From: Sulfuritalea sp.
GTDB taxonomy: Bacteria > Pseudomonadota > Gammaproteobacteria > Burkholderiales > Rhodocyclaceae
Length of the DNA: 38,041 nucleotides
Direction of reading: 5' to 3'
Assembly: GCA_018333815.1 (NCBI GenBank)
Contig: JAGXSN010000178.1
Coordinates: 1 to 38,041, forward strand
Part shown: in pieces, positions 9,243 through 17,807 of the stretch
Layout: every line of letters starts with the position of its first letter
Position numbering within the stretch: position 1 is the first letter of the stretch
Program-made: the position numbers and the translations under genes
Notes under the pieces: generated by a model
Databases searched by the model: none
The model's input: the letters and a program-made list of their open reading frames with translations, nothing else
Told to the model about the DNA's origin: nothing

Positions 9243-9524
9243 TCAACCCCGTCCCGGGTCGTAGAGCGCCTCAATGCCCCGGGCGACGCGGACATCCTCG
9301 GCATCCAACCCTTCCGGATTGCGTCCCTCGATGGTGACATTGACATAGGCGGGGCCGAAGCTGATGTTGTGCGGATGCACCCCTTGCGCCTCGGACCAGG
9401 CCGCCAGGGCATCGAGAAACCGGCGCGTCTGGGCATAGCCGGCGAAGGCGAAACGCCGGCTCAGCATGGGCGGCTTGGCGCGCTTTTCCCAAGGTTCGGG
9501 AATGGCCAGAGGCTCAGTCGTCAC
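9243..9524 (-). CDS. Pterin-4a-carbinolamine dehydratase-like Rubisco assembly factor (acRAF)
   Basis: [68 protein letters not shown] start at 9524 overlapping the upstream ferritin-like gene. Confidence 0.82.
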   Translation of the reverse strand: MTTEPLAIPEPWEKRAKPPMLSRRFAFAGYAQTRRFLDALAAWSEAQGVHPHNISFGPAYVNVTIEGRNPEGLDAEDVRVARGIEALYDPGRG

Positions 9525-9957
9525 GCTGGTTCCGTTCCGCCGCGCCGGCGTGCTTGCCGATCCGGTCGAGATGCTTGAGTTCTTCGTCCAGCAGGTCGGC
9601 AAACACCCCGCCGTCGGTCGTGTTGCGCATGCGCCGGCAGTATTCCAGCGCTTCCTCGTACAGGCGCACCGCAGCCAGCTCCACCGCACGGTTCGCCGCC
9701 AGCAGCTCGGCCACGCTGCGGCCCAGCCGCACCGGGAAGAGTTGGGCGCCTCCCGGCGCCACACCGTAGGCCAGCAGCCGGCGCATCAGGGTCTCGGCAT
9801 GGCGCAACTCGTCCTGCGCATCCGCGCGCAGGCCGGCCGCCAGACCCGGCTGGCCCCAGAGCTCGACCAGGTTGGCCTGCATGAGGTAGTGCTGCGCGGC
9901 CGCCATCTCATGGCCGAGAGCGCGCAGCAAGAACCCCACCAGACGCTGGTCACGCAT
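9514..9957 (-). CDS. Ferritin-like (bacterioferritin-type) protein of the cso operon
   Basis: MRDQRLVGFLLRALGHEMAAAQHYLMQANLVE...DAQDELRHAETLMRRL...AVELAAVRLYEEALEYC...DLLDEELKHLDRI; 4-helix ferritin motifs (E..H). 147 aa. Confidence 0.8.
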   Translation of the reverse strand: MRDQRLVGFLLRALGHEMAAAQHYLMQANLVELWGQPGLAAGLRADAQDELRHAETLMRRLLAYGVAPGGAQLFPVRLGRSVAELLAANRAVELAAVRLYEEALEYCRRMRNTTDGGVFADLLDEELKHLDRIGKHAGAAERNQRDD

Positions 9958-9973
9958 CGGGAAAGCGGGGCGC

Positions 9974-10315
9974 TCAGCTGCGCACCGCAGCGATTTCAGC
10001 ATCGCGCCCGCCACCCGCGCTCTGGGGAGCGACAGGCAGGATGCTTTCCACTTCGCCGTGCACGCGCGCGATGATGTGGGCGGCAACCAGACCGTCGCCC
10101 ACGCGCTCGCACGCGTCCGCACCCGCCCGCACGGCCGCATTCACCGCACCCGTCTCGCCCCGCACCAGCACCGTCACATAACCGCCGCCGACAAACTGGC
10201 GGCCGATCAGCCGCACTTCCGCCGCCTTCGTCATCGCGTCCGCCGCCTCGATGGCGGGCACCAGACCGCGCGTTTCGATCATGCCCAGGGCGATACCGCC
10301 CACTGCTTTCGCCAT
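9974..10315 (-). CDS. csoS1B: Carboxysome shell hexamer CsoS1 (CsoS1B-like, C-terminal extension)
   Basis: GIALGMIETRGLVPAIEAADAMTKAAEVRLIGRQFVGGGYVTVLVRGETGAVNAAVRAGADACERVGDGLVAAHIIARVHGEVESILP plus extra C-terminal residues. Confidence 0.95.
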   Translation of the reverse strand: MAKAVGGIALGMIETRGLVPAIEAADAMTKAAEVRLIGRQFVGGGYVTVLVRGETGAVNAAVRAGADACERVGDGLVAAHIIARVHGEVESILPVAPQSAGGGRDAEIAAVRS

Positions 10316-10368
10316 AGTGTTGCTCCCTGATTCCGGTTACTCGATTGCGGCCCCGCAAGCAGGGCCGA

Positions 10369-10665
10369 TCAGGCTTCGGGCTTCTTCGGCAGGATGCCTT
10401 CCACTTCGCCGTGCACGCGCGCGATGATGTGGGCGGCAACCAGACCGTCGCCCACGCGCTCGCACGCGTCCGCACCCGCCCGCACGGCCGCATTCACCGC
10501 GCCCGTCTCGCCCCGCACCAGCACCGTCACATAACCGCCGCCGACAAACTGGCGGCCGATCAGCCGCACTTCCGCCGCCTTCGTCATCGCGTCCGCCGCC
10601 TCGATGGCAGGCACCAGACCGCGCGTTTCGATCATGCCCAGGGCAATACCCGTCACATCAGCCAT
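10369..10665 (-). CDS. csoS1A: Carboxysome shell hexamer CsoS1 (CsoS1A-like)
   Basis: 98-aa BMC domain protein nearly identical to its neighbours; SD AAGGAGGTAGG upstream. Confidence 0.95.
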   Translation of the reverse strand: MADVTGIALGMIETRGLVPAIEAADAMTKAAEVRLIGRQFVGGGYVTVLVRGETGAVNAAVRAGADACERVGDGLVAAHIIARVHGEVEGILPKKPEA

Positions 10666-10707
10666 TTTTCCTACCTCCTTCGATCAAAAATTGACAAGCC
10701 AGAACCA

Positions 10708-11007
10708 TCAGGCGCCCGGCGCAACCGGCAGGATGCCTTCCACTTCGCTGTGCACGCGCGCGATGATGTGGGCGGCAACCAGACCGTCGCCCACGCGCTC
10801 GCACGCGTCCGCACCCGCCCGCACGGCCGCATTCACCGCACCCGTCTCGCCCCGCACCAGCACCGTCACATAACCGCCGCCGACAAACTGGCGGCCGATC
10901 AGCCGCACTTCCGCCGCCTTCGTCATCGCGTCCGCCGCCTCGATGGCAGGCACCAGACCGCGCGTTTCGATCATGCCCAGGGCAATGCCAGAATTTCCGT
11001 TGCTCAT
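10708..11007 (-). CDS. csoS1C: Carboxysome shell hexamer CsoS1 (CsoS1C-like)
   Basis: 99-aa BMC domain protein; third tandem copy. Confidence 0.95.
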   Translation of the reverse strand: MSNGNSGIALGMIETRGLVPAIEAADAMTKAAEVRLIGRQFVGGGYVTVLVRGETGAVNAAVRAGADACERVGDGLVAAHIIARVHSEVEGILPVAPGA

Positions 11008-11029
11008 GTTCCACTACTCCTTGATTGAA

Positions 11030-11326
11030 TTACCTGAACACTGCCGCAGACTGCGCGGCGCCTTCACTTCTTCCCTGGGCCGGGTCGCTCCAGTTGTCGA
11101 GGATCCCGGCGATGGTCAGATCCGTTAACACCCGTGCATCGCCCTGGGCATAACGGGCCGCGGAACCGCTCACGGTAAACACCCACTTGCCCGGCGCCGC
11201 GCCCACCGGGTCGGTGGCGACGCTGATCTTGCCCTTGCTGGTGCGCAGCACGCGCAAAGAGGCGGCATACAGGCCCGCCACCCTGCGGGTGCATACCAGT
11301 TCATCGACCACCTGCATGATTTCCAT
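11030..11326 (-). CDS. csoS4B: Carboxysome shell pentamer CsoS4B
   Basis: MEIMQVVDELVCTRRVAGLYAASLRVLRTSKGKISVATDPVGAAPGKWVFTVSGSAARYA; BMC vertex family, position after csoS4A. Confidence 0.93.
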   Translation of the reverse strand: MEIMQVVDELVCTRRVAGLYAASLRVLRTSKGKISVATDPVGAAPGKWVFTVSGSAARYAQGDARVLTDLTIAGILDNWSDPAQGRSEGAAQSAAVFR

Positions 11327-11329
11327 GGC

Positions 11330-11575
11330 TCACTCTTCCGTCCAGTGATCGATGATGCCGATGATGGTCAGGTCGCTGGGATATTCCTTGCTGCCGGCGG
11401 CCTCGCGCGCCGCCGAGCTGCCCACGCAGATGACCCAGTCGCCCGGAATGCAGCCGACCGAATCGACCGCGACGCTCAGGGCGCCCTTCTCGCTGACCAC
11501 GAGCAGCGGCCGATGCCCCAGCTCCTTGATGCGATTGGTGGATACCAGCGTTCTGACGACTTTGCAGATCTTCAT
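11330..11575 (-). CDS. csoS4A: Carboxysome shell pentamer CsoS4A
   Basis: MKICKVVRTLVSTNRIKELGHRPLLVVSEKGALSVAVDSVGCIPGDWVICVGSSAAREAAG. Confidence 0.95.
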   Translation of the reverse strand: MKICKVVRTLVSTNRIKELGHRPLLVVSEKGALSVAVDSVGCIPGDWVICVGSSAAREAAGSKEYPSDLTIIGIIDHWTEE

Positions 11576-11584
11576 CTCTCGGCC

Positions 11585-13198
11585 TCAGTGTCCCTGCGCA
11601 ACGGCGTCCCCGACCAGCTCGAGACGACTGCCCCTGGCCTTGCCGCGCACCGTCATCGCGCAATGCAGCAGCCCGCTCGCGGCCAGTTCGGCGTGGCGCG
11701 CCAGCAGGGCCTGCCTGACGCGCTTGCAGCGTTCGATGGCGCGCTCGCGCGAACCCGGCACCTGTTCGTTGTAACGGTAATGCACCACAACGGGAATGGG
11801 CAGGCCATGACCGACATTCAGTCCGCGAAAGATCTTGACGCCCACATCGACGTCCGCCGCGCCCTCCTCCACGGTGTCCAGGTGGGCGTAGTAGGCCAGA
11901 TTGCGCAACTGGATGGCATCCTGGTTCGCGCCGACGGCGATGAAACACTCCTGGTGGCCGATATCCGCGTAGCGGCCGCCGTGGTGGTGAATGACGTACT
12001 CGATCTGGGCAAGATTGCTGACCAGAAGATGGGTCAAGAAGCGGCGCATGCCGGCACGGGGTTCGCCCTGCCCCCGGCCTGCGCCTTCCGTATGCGTGAC
12101 CTGGTCGATCATCGCATCCACCGCCTGGCTCGCGCTTCGGGCATCCATGCCGAGTGTCGCGCGGTAGACTTCGGCGCTGGCGATGTAGCGCGCCAGGCTG
12201 ATGTTGCCGCGCCCGTCCGGCAGGTGAATCCTGATGCTGTCGGTATCGGTATCGACGCCGACCAGCAGGATGTCGAGCGAGGCGCCCGGGAAGCTGACTT
12301 CCACCGCCCGGCGCAGAGCGTTCAGGCGGCTCAGGGCGGCCTCCGCGGCAGCGCCATCGTCGCTGCCGTGGGCGGCGCAGCCTTCCTGACAGGGTTTCGA
12401 GCTCGAAAGGTGATAGACCGCCACCTTGAGATAGCGGGTATCCTCGCTCGCCGGATTGGGATCGGCATCGCGATGACGTCTGAGTTCGATGCGTTGCCAG
12501 CGGGCCAGATCCCCCTCGACGTCGAACAGCGCGCCGGCATAGGCCTTGGTGCTGCGCAGGGCGTGCAGCGGCAGCCGGAGCACGAAGCGCTCCAGCCCTT
12601 TGAGGCGACCATCGGCGCAGGGGGAAATATCCACCTCGTGGAACCCGCAGTCGAGGAAGAACCGCCTGGCCTGCTCGACCGCATTGCGCTCCGCCGCACT
12701 GGTCTCGATCTGCTGGTTGGCCACCGCCATGTAGGTCTGGAAAACGCACTCGGCGTAAAGGGCGCGCATGTCGAGCTGCTTGATCCAGGCATCCTCCAGC
12801 ACCGCTGTCGGCAAGCCGAAACCGAGGCGCGTGGCGGCGATCGTCTGGGCGCGGCTGACGAAGTCGCGTTGGTGCTGCAAGGCGGCGATCTCCTGCAGCA
12901 CGGGCACGATGTTGTCGAAGCGTTCTTTCACGCCCCGTTCGTAGGCGAACAGGCGCTCGTTTTGCCCCTTGTCGGTCAGGGCGTGCAGACAGCGCTGCCC
13001 CGGACCGACCGCGCAGATCGGCTGCTCCTGACCGCCGCTCGGCGCGAGGCCGTGCGCCGCGGCAGGGCGGACGAGCAAAGACGCGAACGAAGGCGAACTT
13101 TCCGCGCCCGCCAGGGCGAAAGCCTGCACCCGACGCCCGCCCTCACGATGCGGGCGGCGTGCCTGGGCTTGCAGCTGGCGGGCAGCTAGGGTGCTCAC
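11585..13198 (-). CDS. csoSCA: Carboxysomal carbonic anhydrase CsoSCA
   Basis: 537 aa, GTG start; position between csoS2 and csoS4A; CsoSCA-like segments (LVGVDTDTDSIRIHLPDGRG, YVIHHHGGRYADIGHQECFIAVG). Confidence 0.93.
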   Translation of the reverse strand: MSTLAARQLQAQARRPHREGGRRVQAFALAGAESSPSFASLLVRPAAAHGLAPSGGQEQPICAVGPGQRCLHALTDKGQNERLFAYERGVKERFDNIVPVLQEIAALQHQRDFVSRAQTIAATRLGFGLPTAVLEDAWIKQLDMRALYAECVFQTYMAVANQQIETSAAERNAVEQARRFFLDCGFHEVDISPCADGRLKGLERFVLRLPLHALRSTKAYAGALFDVEGDLARWQRIELRRHRDADPNPASEDTRYLKVAVYHLSSSKPCQEGCAAHGSDDGAAAEAALSRLNALRRAVEVSFPGASLDILLVGVDTDTDSIRIHLPDGRGNISLARYIASAEVYRATLGMDARSASQAVDAMIDQVTHTEGAGRGQGEPRAGMRRFLTHLLVSNLAQIEYVIHHHGGRYADIGHQECFIAVGANQDAIQLRNLAYYAHLDTVEEGAADVDVGVKIFRGLNVGHGLPIPVVVHYRYNEQVPGSRERAIERCKRVRQALLARHAELAASGLLHCAMTVRGKARGSRLELVGDAVAQGH

Positions 13199-13202
13199 GT
13201 CG

Positions 13203-15596
13203 TCAGCCCCGCGCCCCGCCGGAAACGGTCACCAAAGGGCCCTTGATCGTTGCGCCCGCGCTGCCGGTGATCTTCGTGCTCGGCGCTTCAGGGCGTTCGA
13301 TGGCACGATTGGCCTGGGCCCCCGCCCCCGACTGGGCGGTGCGTGCCGCTCCGCGCAGGGTGGGGTTGCGGCTCATCGCCGAAGAGCCTTCGGTGCCGGT
13401 AATGCGACCGCCGCGCTGCCAGGCGTCTCCGGTGATGCTGCGCCCTTCCTGCCGCCCCTCACCAGTGATGCGCTCGCGCGCCGGAGCGGCCGGCTCGCCC
13501 GCAGCGACCGCTTCGGCCGAGGACGCGGTCGGGAGCGCAACGTCAGTCATGTCGGCCAGGTAGCGGAATTCCGGCGTTCCCGAAACCAGGCTGTCCGCGA
13601 GATTGACCGGACCGGTGATGCGGGACCCGCCGGCAGACACGGTTCCGGTGATGCGCTGGCGCGCGGCGCGGGCCGGGCTGACCACGCTGAATGCACTGAA
13701 ATCGGCGCGACCCGCCGCGGGCGGTGCATCGGCCGGGGCCGGGGCAACCTGCGCCTGCCTGTCCGGGCCAAAGCGCGGATGCAGCGCAAGCGGCGTCTCT
13801 CTCGCCTCACGCGCCGGACTGGCCGGCAGACTGTCGCAGAAAGCCCTGTATTGCTCCGGACTGGCATAAGCGCTGCCGGTGATCGACTGGCAAGCGCCCG
13901 TCTCGTCTCCCGTCACCCGCTCGCTGCGCCCGACCTGGCTGCCCGTGACGCGCGCGTCATGGGCAATCGCAGCCGGGCCCGCGTCAGGCTTGCGCGGATG
14001 ACCGACGGTTTCCATGCGGCCATTCCGGCTCACGGGAAAGTATTGGCTACCGCTGATTGGCCGCTCCCCGCCTGCCTCGTCTCCGGTCACGGCGGTGGAG
14101 CGCCCGACCTGGGAGCCCGTCACGCCCTGACCGCCCCAGGTCGTGCTGCCGCCCACCTTGGCCGGGGGCTGATAAGGCGTCGCGCGACAAAACGACTGAA
14201 ACTGCTCGTTGCTGATGTATTCGGTGCCGCTCACCACATGGCAGGATCCGGCCTCGTCGCCCGTGACCCGTGCGCCGCGTCCCACGGCAGTACCGCTGAT
14301 GGCCTGGTTGCGGACCGTATGAGTCACCTCGACCTTGACGGGGGTCTTGCCGCCGGCGGACTGCTGCGACTTCTCGTTGACATAACTCGACCCGGTGATC
14401 GGTCGGCCTGCACCCGCTTCATTGCCCGTGATCTTCTCGCTGCGCTCGACCGGCGTGCCCGTGACGGGCTTGCCCCTCCCCGTGCTGAATACGGCAACCT
14501 TCTCGGCGCCCGGCTGGGGCGCTCCGCCACAAGCCGCCGCGAAGCGGTCCGCCGCGAGGTACTCGGTACCGGTGACCCGCTTGCAGGCGCCCGATTCGTC
14601 TCCGGTGACCTTTTGCACGTGACCGAGTTCGGTACCCGTCACGGTACGGCCTCGCGCGGTCTGGGTGCTGCCCACCTTGTCCGGCCCGGGTGCGGGGCGG
14701 CCCTTGCCGAACAACTCATACTGGGACGCTCCGACGTATTCGGTACCGGTAATCGTGCGGGTGCTGCCCACTTCGTTGCCCGTCACGCGCTGGCGCCGTT
14801 CGACGCTGGTTCCGGTAACGGTTTTGCCCTTGAGCGTTTCGGAGCGCTCGACCTTGGGCACGGCTTCGCCCTTGGCCACGGCCGGGCGCAAGTGGGCCGC
14901 GGGGCGGACGTTGCCGACCTTGCTCCGCCCCCGGACCGATTGTTCCGCCCGCCGCGCCATGGCAATCTGCCGGCCGGTCAGCCCCAGCGCGACGGCTTGC
15001 CCCAGGGTTTCATTGCGCAACAGGCCGACGCCGGCAAGCGTCGCCGCGGCGCGCATTGCCGCCACCCCTTTCTTTCCCTGTGTCGCCAGAGCGGCGCGGC
15101 GCGCCATCGCGTAGGCCCTGCCTTGGGGAAGTGCCGGCCCGGACAGGATCGTTTCGGCCGCAGCCGGAACGCTCCCGGCTCCAGGCGATGCTGCCGCCCG
15201 AACCGCGCCTGCTGCCTGACGCTGCGCTTCAACTCGCGCCGACTGCCGCATGGCCGCAGCCGATCGCATTGCGGTCGTCCCGCCCGCCGCCGCGGCGGGC
15301 GCCAGGGCGACCTTGCCCATCTGCGCCATGGCCTGGCGACGCGCCAGGGCAAAATCGCGCCCGCTGATCTTGGCGGTGATCAAACAGGGCATCTCCAGGC
15401 AGGGCGGTTCGTCGGCGCAAGCCGCAGGAAGCATGTTCGCGGATGCCTTCAACATCGACGCACCGGCTGCTTTCTGTCCGGCGGCCTGCACTGCGACAAC
15501 AGCGGATTTCCCGTTCCGGCTCAGCGCCTGTCGGCGCGCCAGGGCGGCGGCCCGTCCGCTACTAAGCATCACGGCAGTTTGCGATTTGTTTTCCAT
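13203..15596 (-). CDS. csoS2: Carboxysome assembly scaffold CsoS2
   Basis: About 797 aa from ATG 15596; four N-terminal (A/M)ARRxA-type repeats, six middle VTGTxVGRSxxVTGDExG repeats, C-terminal RITGxxx repeats ending KITGSAGATIKGPLVTVSGGARG*. Confidence 0.96.
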   Translation of the reverse strand: MENKSQTAVMLSSGRAAALARRQALSRNGKSAVVAVQAAGQKAAGASMLKASANMLPAACADEPPCLEMPCLITAKISGRDFALARRQAMAQMGKVALAPAAAAGGTTAMRSAAAMRQSARVEAQRQAAGAVRAAASPGAGSVPAAAETILSGPALPQGRAYAMARRAALATQGKKGVAAMRAAATLAGVGLLRNETLGQAVALGLTGRQIAMARRAEQSVRGRSKVGNVRPAAHLRPAVAKGEAVPKVERSETLKGKTVTGTSVERRQRVTGNEVGSTRTITGTEYVGASQYELFGKGRPAPGPDKVGSTQTARGRTVTGTELGHVQKVTGDESGACKRVTGTEYLAADRFAAACGGAPQPGAEKVAVFSTGRGKPVTGTPVERSEKITGNEAGAGRPITGSSYVNEKSQQSAGGKTPVKVEVTHTVRNQAISGTAVGRGARVTGDEAGSCHVVSGTEYISNEQFQSFCRATPYQPPAKVGGSTTWGGQGVTGSQVGRSTAVTGDEAGGERPISGSQYFPVSRNGRMETVGHPRKPDAGPAAIAHDARVTGSQVGRSERVTGDETGACQSITGSAYASPEQYRAFCDSLPASPAREARETPLALHPRFGPDRQAQVAPAPADAPPAAGRADFSAFSVVSPARAARQRITGTVSAGGSRITGPVNLADSLVSGTPEFRYLADMTDVALPTASSAEAVAAGEPAAPARERITGEGRQEGRSITGDAWQRGGRITGTEGSSAMSRNPTLRGAARTAQSGAGAQANRAIERPEAPSTKITGSAGATIKGPLVTVSGGARG

Positions 15597-15653
15597 GACT
15601 ACGATCCGGGGAGTTGGAATCGGTGACAGAAGGATGCGTCGGTTTTCCGTTGC

Positions 15654-15686
15654 GGCCATCCGCGCTTCGTCATGCTACGGACGGCC
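15654..15686 (-). promoter_or_regulatory. Intercistronic stem-loop between cbbS and csoS2
   Basis: Minus strand GGCCGTCCG-N15-CGGATGGCC (9-bp stem, one G-U), 17 nt downstream of the cbbS stop. Confidence 0.45.
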
Positions 15687-15703
15687 ATCGACGGGGTCCG
15701 GGG

Positions 15704-16033
15704 TCAGCGGCCGCGATAAACCACGAAGGCCGTGCCCTGGCTTTGAGCATAGTTATCGTAACCGACCAGGCGGATCATCTGATCGGGATACTCGCGGTGA
15801 CAGGCCTCGACTTCGGCCAGCACGGCATCGACGGACTGCTCGCCGAACAGCGGCAGCTTCCACATGTACCAGTAGTTGCTGGTCGCCTTTTCCTTTTCGG
15901 TGTGCTCGACAGCCGGATTCCAGCCCTTCGAGATCAGATAGACGATCTGCTTCCTGACCTGGTCGGGCGTCATTTGCGGCAGGTACGAGAAGGTTTCGTA
16001 CTTGGGCGACTGCTTGAAGCTGTAATCAGCCAT
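15704..16033 (-). CDS. cbbS: Rubisco small subunit (form IA)
   Basis: [46 protein letters not shown]...[14 protein letters not shown]. Confidence 0.98.
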   Translation of the reverse strand: MADYSFKQSPKYETFSYLPQMTPDQVRKQIVYLISKGWNPAVEHTEKEKATSNYWYMWKLPLFGEQSVDAVLAEVEACHREYPDQMIRLVGYDNYAQSQGTAFVVYRGR

Positions 16034-16088
16034 TTGGGTATGTCCTTTCCTTGAAATCTCGCTGAGCGGATGGCGTGCGGGTTACGGG

Positions 16089-17510
16089 TTACTTGTGCAC
16101 CACGTCCAGCTTGTCCACGGTGTCGAATTCGAACTTGATCTCTTTCCAGGTTTCCATGGCGATCTTGAGTTCGGGCGAGTGCTGGGCGGCGGCGATGAGA
16201 ATCTCCTTGCCTTCCTTCTCGACCGGCCGGCCTTCGTTGCGCGCCTGCACGCAGGCTTCGAGAGCGACCCGGTTGGCCGTCGCTCCGGCCGCATTGCCCC
16301 ACGGGTGACCCAGGGTGCCGCCGCCGAACTGGAACACCGCGTCGTCACCGAAAATATTGAGCAGCGCCGGCATGTGCCAGACATGAATGCCGCCGGAAGC
16401 CACGGCGAATGCGCCCGGCATCGAGCCCCAGTCCTGGTCGAAGAAGATGCCGCGCGAACGGTTCTCGGGGACGAAGGACTCGCGCAGCAGGTCGATCCAG
16501 CCCAGGGTGGCCTCACGGTCGCCTTCCAGCTTGCCGACCACGGTGCCGGTATGCAGGTGGTCGCCGCCCGAGAGACGCAGAATCTTGGTCAGCACGCGGA
16601 AATGGATGCCGTGGTGCGGGTTGCGGTCGAGCACGGCATGCATCGCGCGGTGGATGTGCAGCAGCATGCCGTTCTCGCGGCACCAGTTGGCCAGGCCGGT
16701 ATTGGCGCAGAACCCTCCGGTGATGAAGTCGTGCATGATGATGCACGAACCGACCTCCTTGGCATACTCGGCGCGCTTGTACATCTCCTCGGGCGTCGGC
16801 GCGGTGACGTTCAGGTAGTGCCCCTTGCGCTCGCCGGTTTCCCGCTCGGCCTTTTCGACCGCCTCCATGACGAAGTCGAAACGCTGGCGCCAGCGCATGA
16901 AAGGCTGCGAGTTGACGTTCTCGTCGTCCTTGGTGAAATCGAGGCCGCCGCGCAGACACTCATACACGGCGCGCCCGTAGTTCTTGGCCGACAGGCCCAG
17001 CTTGGGCTTGATCGTGCAACCCAGCAGCGGGCGACCATATTTGTTCAGGATGTCGCGCTCGACCTGAATGCCCAGCGGCGGGCCGCCACAGGTCTTGACG
17101 TAGGCGATAGGAAAACGCACGTCCTCGAGACGCAGGGCGCGCACGGCCTTGAAACCGAACACGTTGCCGACCAAAGAGGTGAACACGTTGACCACCGAGC
17201 CCTCCTCGAACAGGTCGATCGGGTAGGCGATGAAGGCGTAGAAGCAGGTGTCGTCGCCCGGCACATCCTCGATGTGATAGGCGCGCCCCTTGTAGTAGTC
17301 CATGTCGGTCAGCAGATCGGTCCACACCGTCGTCCAGGTGCCGGTGGACGACTCGGCGGCCACGGCAGCGGCAGCCTCCTCGCGATCCACGCCTGCCTGC
17401 GGGGTGATCTTGAACACCGCCAGAATGTCCGTATCCAGCGGGGTGTACTCCGGAGTCCAATAAGTCTGGCGATATTCCTTGACGCCAGCGTCATACTTCT
17501 TCACTGCCAT
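16089..17510 (-). CDS. cbbL: Rubisco large subunit (form IA, carboxysomal)
   Basis: 473 aa; active-site motifs [35 protein letters not shown] and [34 protein letters not shown] upstream. Confidence 0.99.
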   Translation of the reverse strand: MAVKKYDAGVKEYRQTYWTPEYTPLDTDILAVFKITPQAGVDREEAAAAVAAESSTGTWTTVWTDLLTDMDYYKGRAYHIEDVPGDDTCFYAFIAYPIDLFEEGSVVNVFTSLVGNVFGFKAVRALRLEDVRFPIAYVKTCGGPPLGIQVERDILNKYGRPLLGCTIKPKLGLSAKNYGRAVYECLRGGLDFTKDDENVNSQPFMRWRQRFDFVMEAVEKAERETGERKGHYLNVTAPTPEEMYKRAEYAKEVGSCIIMHDFITGGFCANTGLANWCRENGMLLHIHRAMHAVLDRNPHHGIHFRVLTKILRLSGGDHLHTGTVVGKLEGDREATLGWIDLLRESFVPENRSRGIFFDQDWGSMPGAFAVASGGIHVWHMPALLNIFGDDAVFQFGGGTLGHPWGNAAGATANRVALEACVQARNEGRPVEKEGKEILIAAAQHSPELKIAMETWKEIKFEFDTVDKLDVVHK

Positions 17511-17807
17511 GTTTAACTCCTTTTTATCGATCGCTCGGTTGAATGACTCGAAACCCCGTTTGCACTACCGCCGGCGCCGGCTTGGGGCCGCACCACAAGC
17601 TCCGCCGACGTTCTTGTTCTAGGGCCCCGCCGACAGGGGGACGAATTACCTTGGGTTTTCTACTGCCTCCTAATAGTGAAATGCAATATAGCACTCGCAC
17701 TTCATCAACTTATAATTATGATTGGTGATCGTAACAATAACCCTTGATGATCGTTTGGCCGACAGACATCGCGGCGGAACGGCCCGAACCGTGCTTGACA
17801 TCCGGCA
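17511..17807 (-). promoter_or_regulatory. Probable promoter/leader region of the carboxysome operon
   Basis: About 300 bp gap upstream of cbbL containing an AT-rich block (ttcatcaacttataattatgattggtgatcgtaacaataa) with palindrome ataattat; CbbR binding would be expected but is not demonstrated. Confidence 0.4.

Noticed and set aside
10038-10989. CRISPR-like array
   Set aside because: The regularly repeated segments are the three csoS1 genes; no short repeat/spacer pattern was seen anywhere in the window.
10345-11028. Plus-strand ORF with an internally repeated ~80-aa peptide (HARDDVGGNQTVAHALARVRTRPHGRIH...)
   Set aside because: Created by the antisense of the near-identical csoS1 copies; not an independent repeat protein.
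13191-15626. 811-aa plus-strand ORF opposite csoS2
   Set aside because: Its repetitive composition simply mirrors the csoS2 repeats on the other strand.
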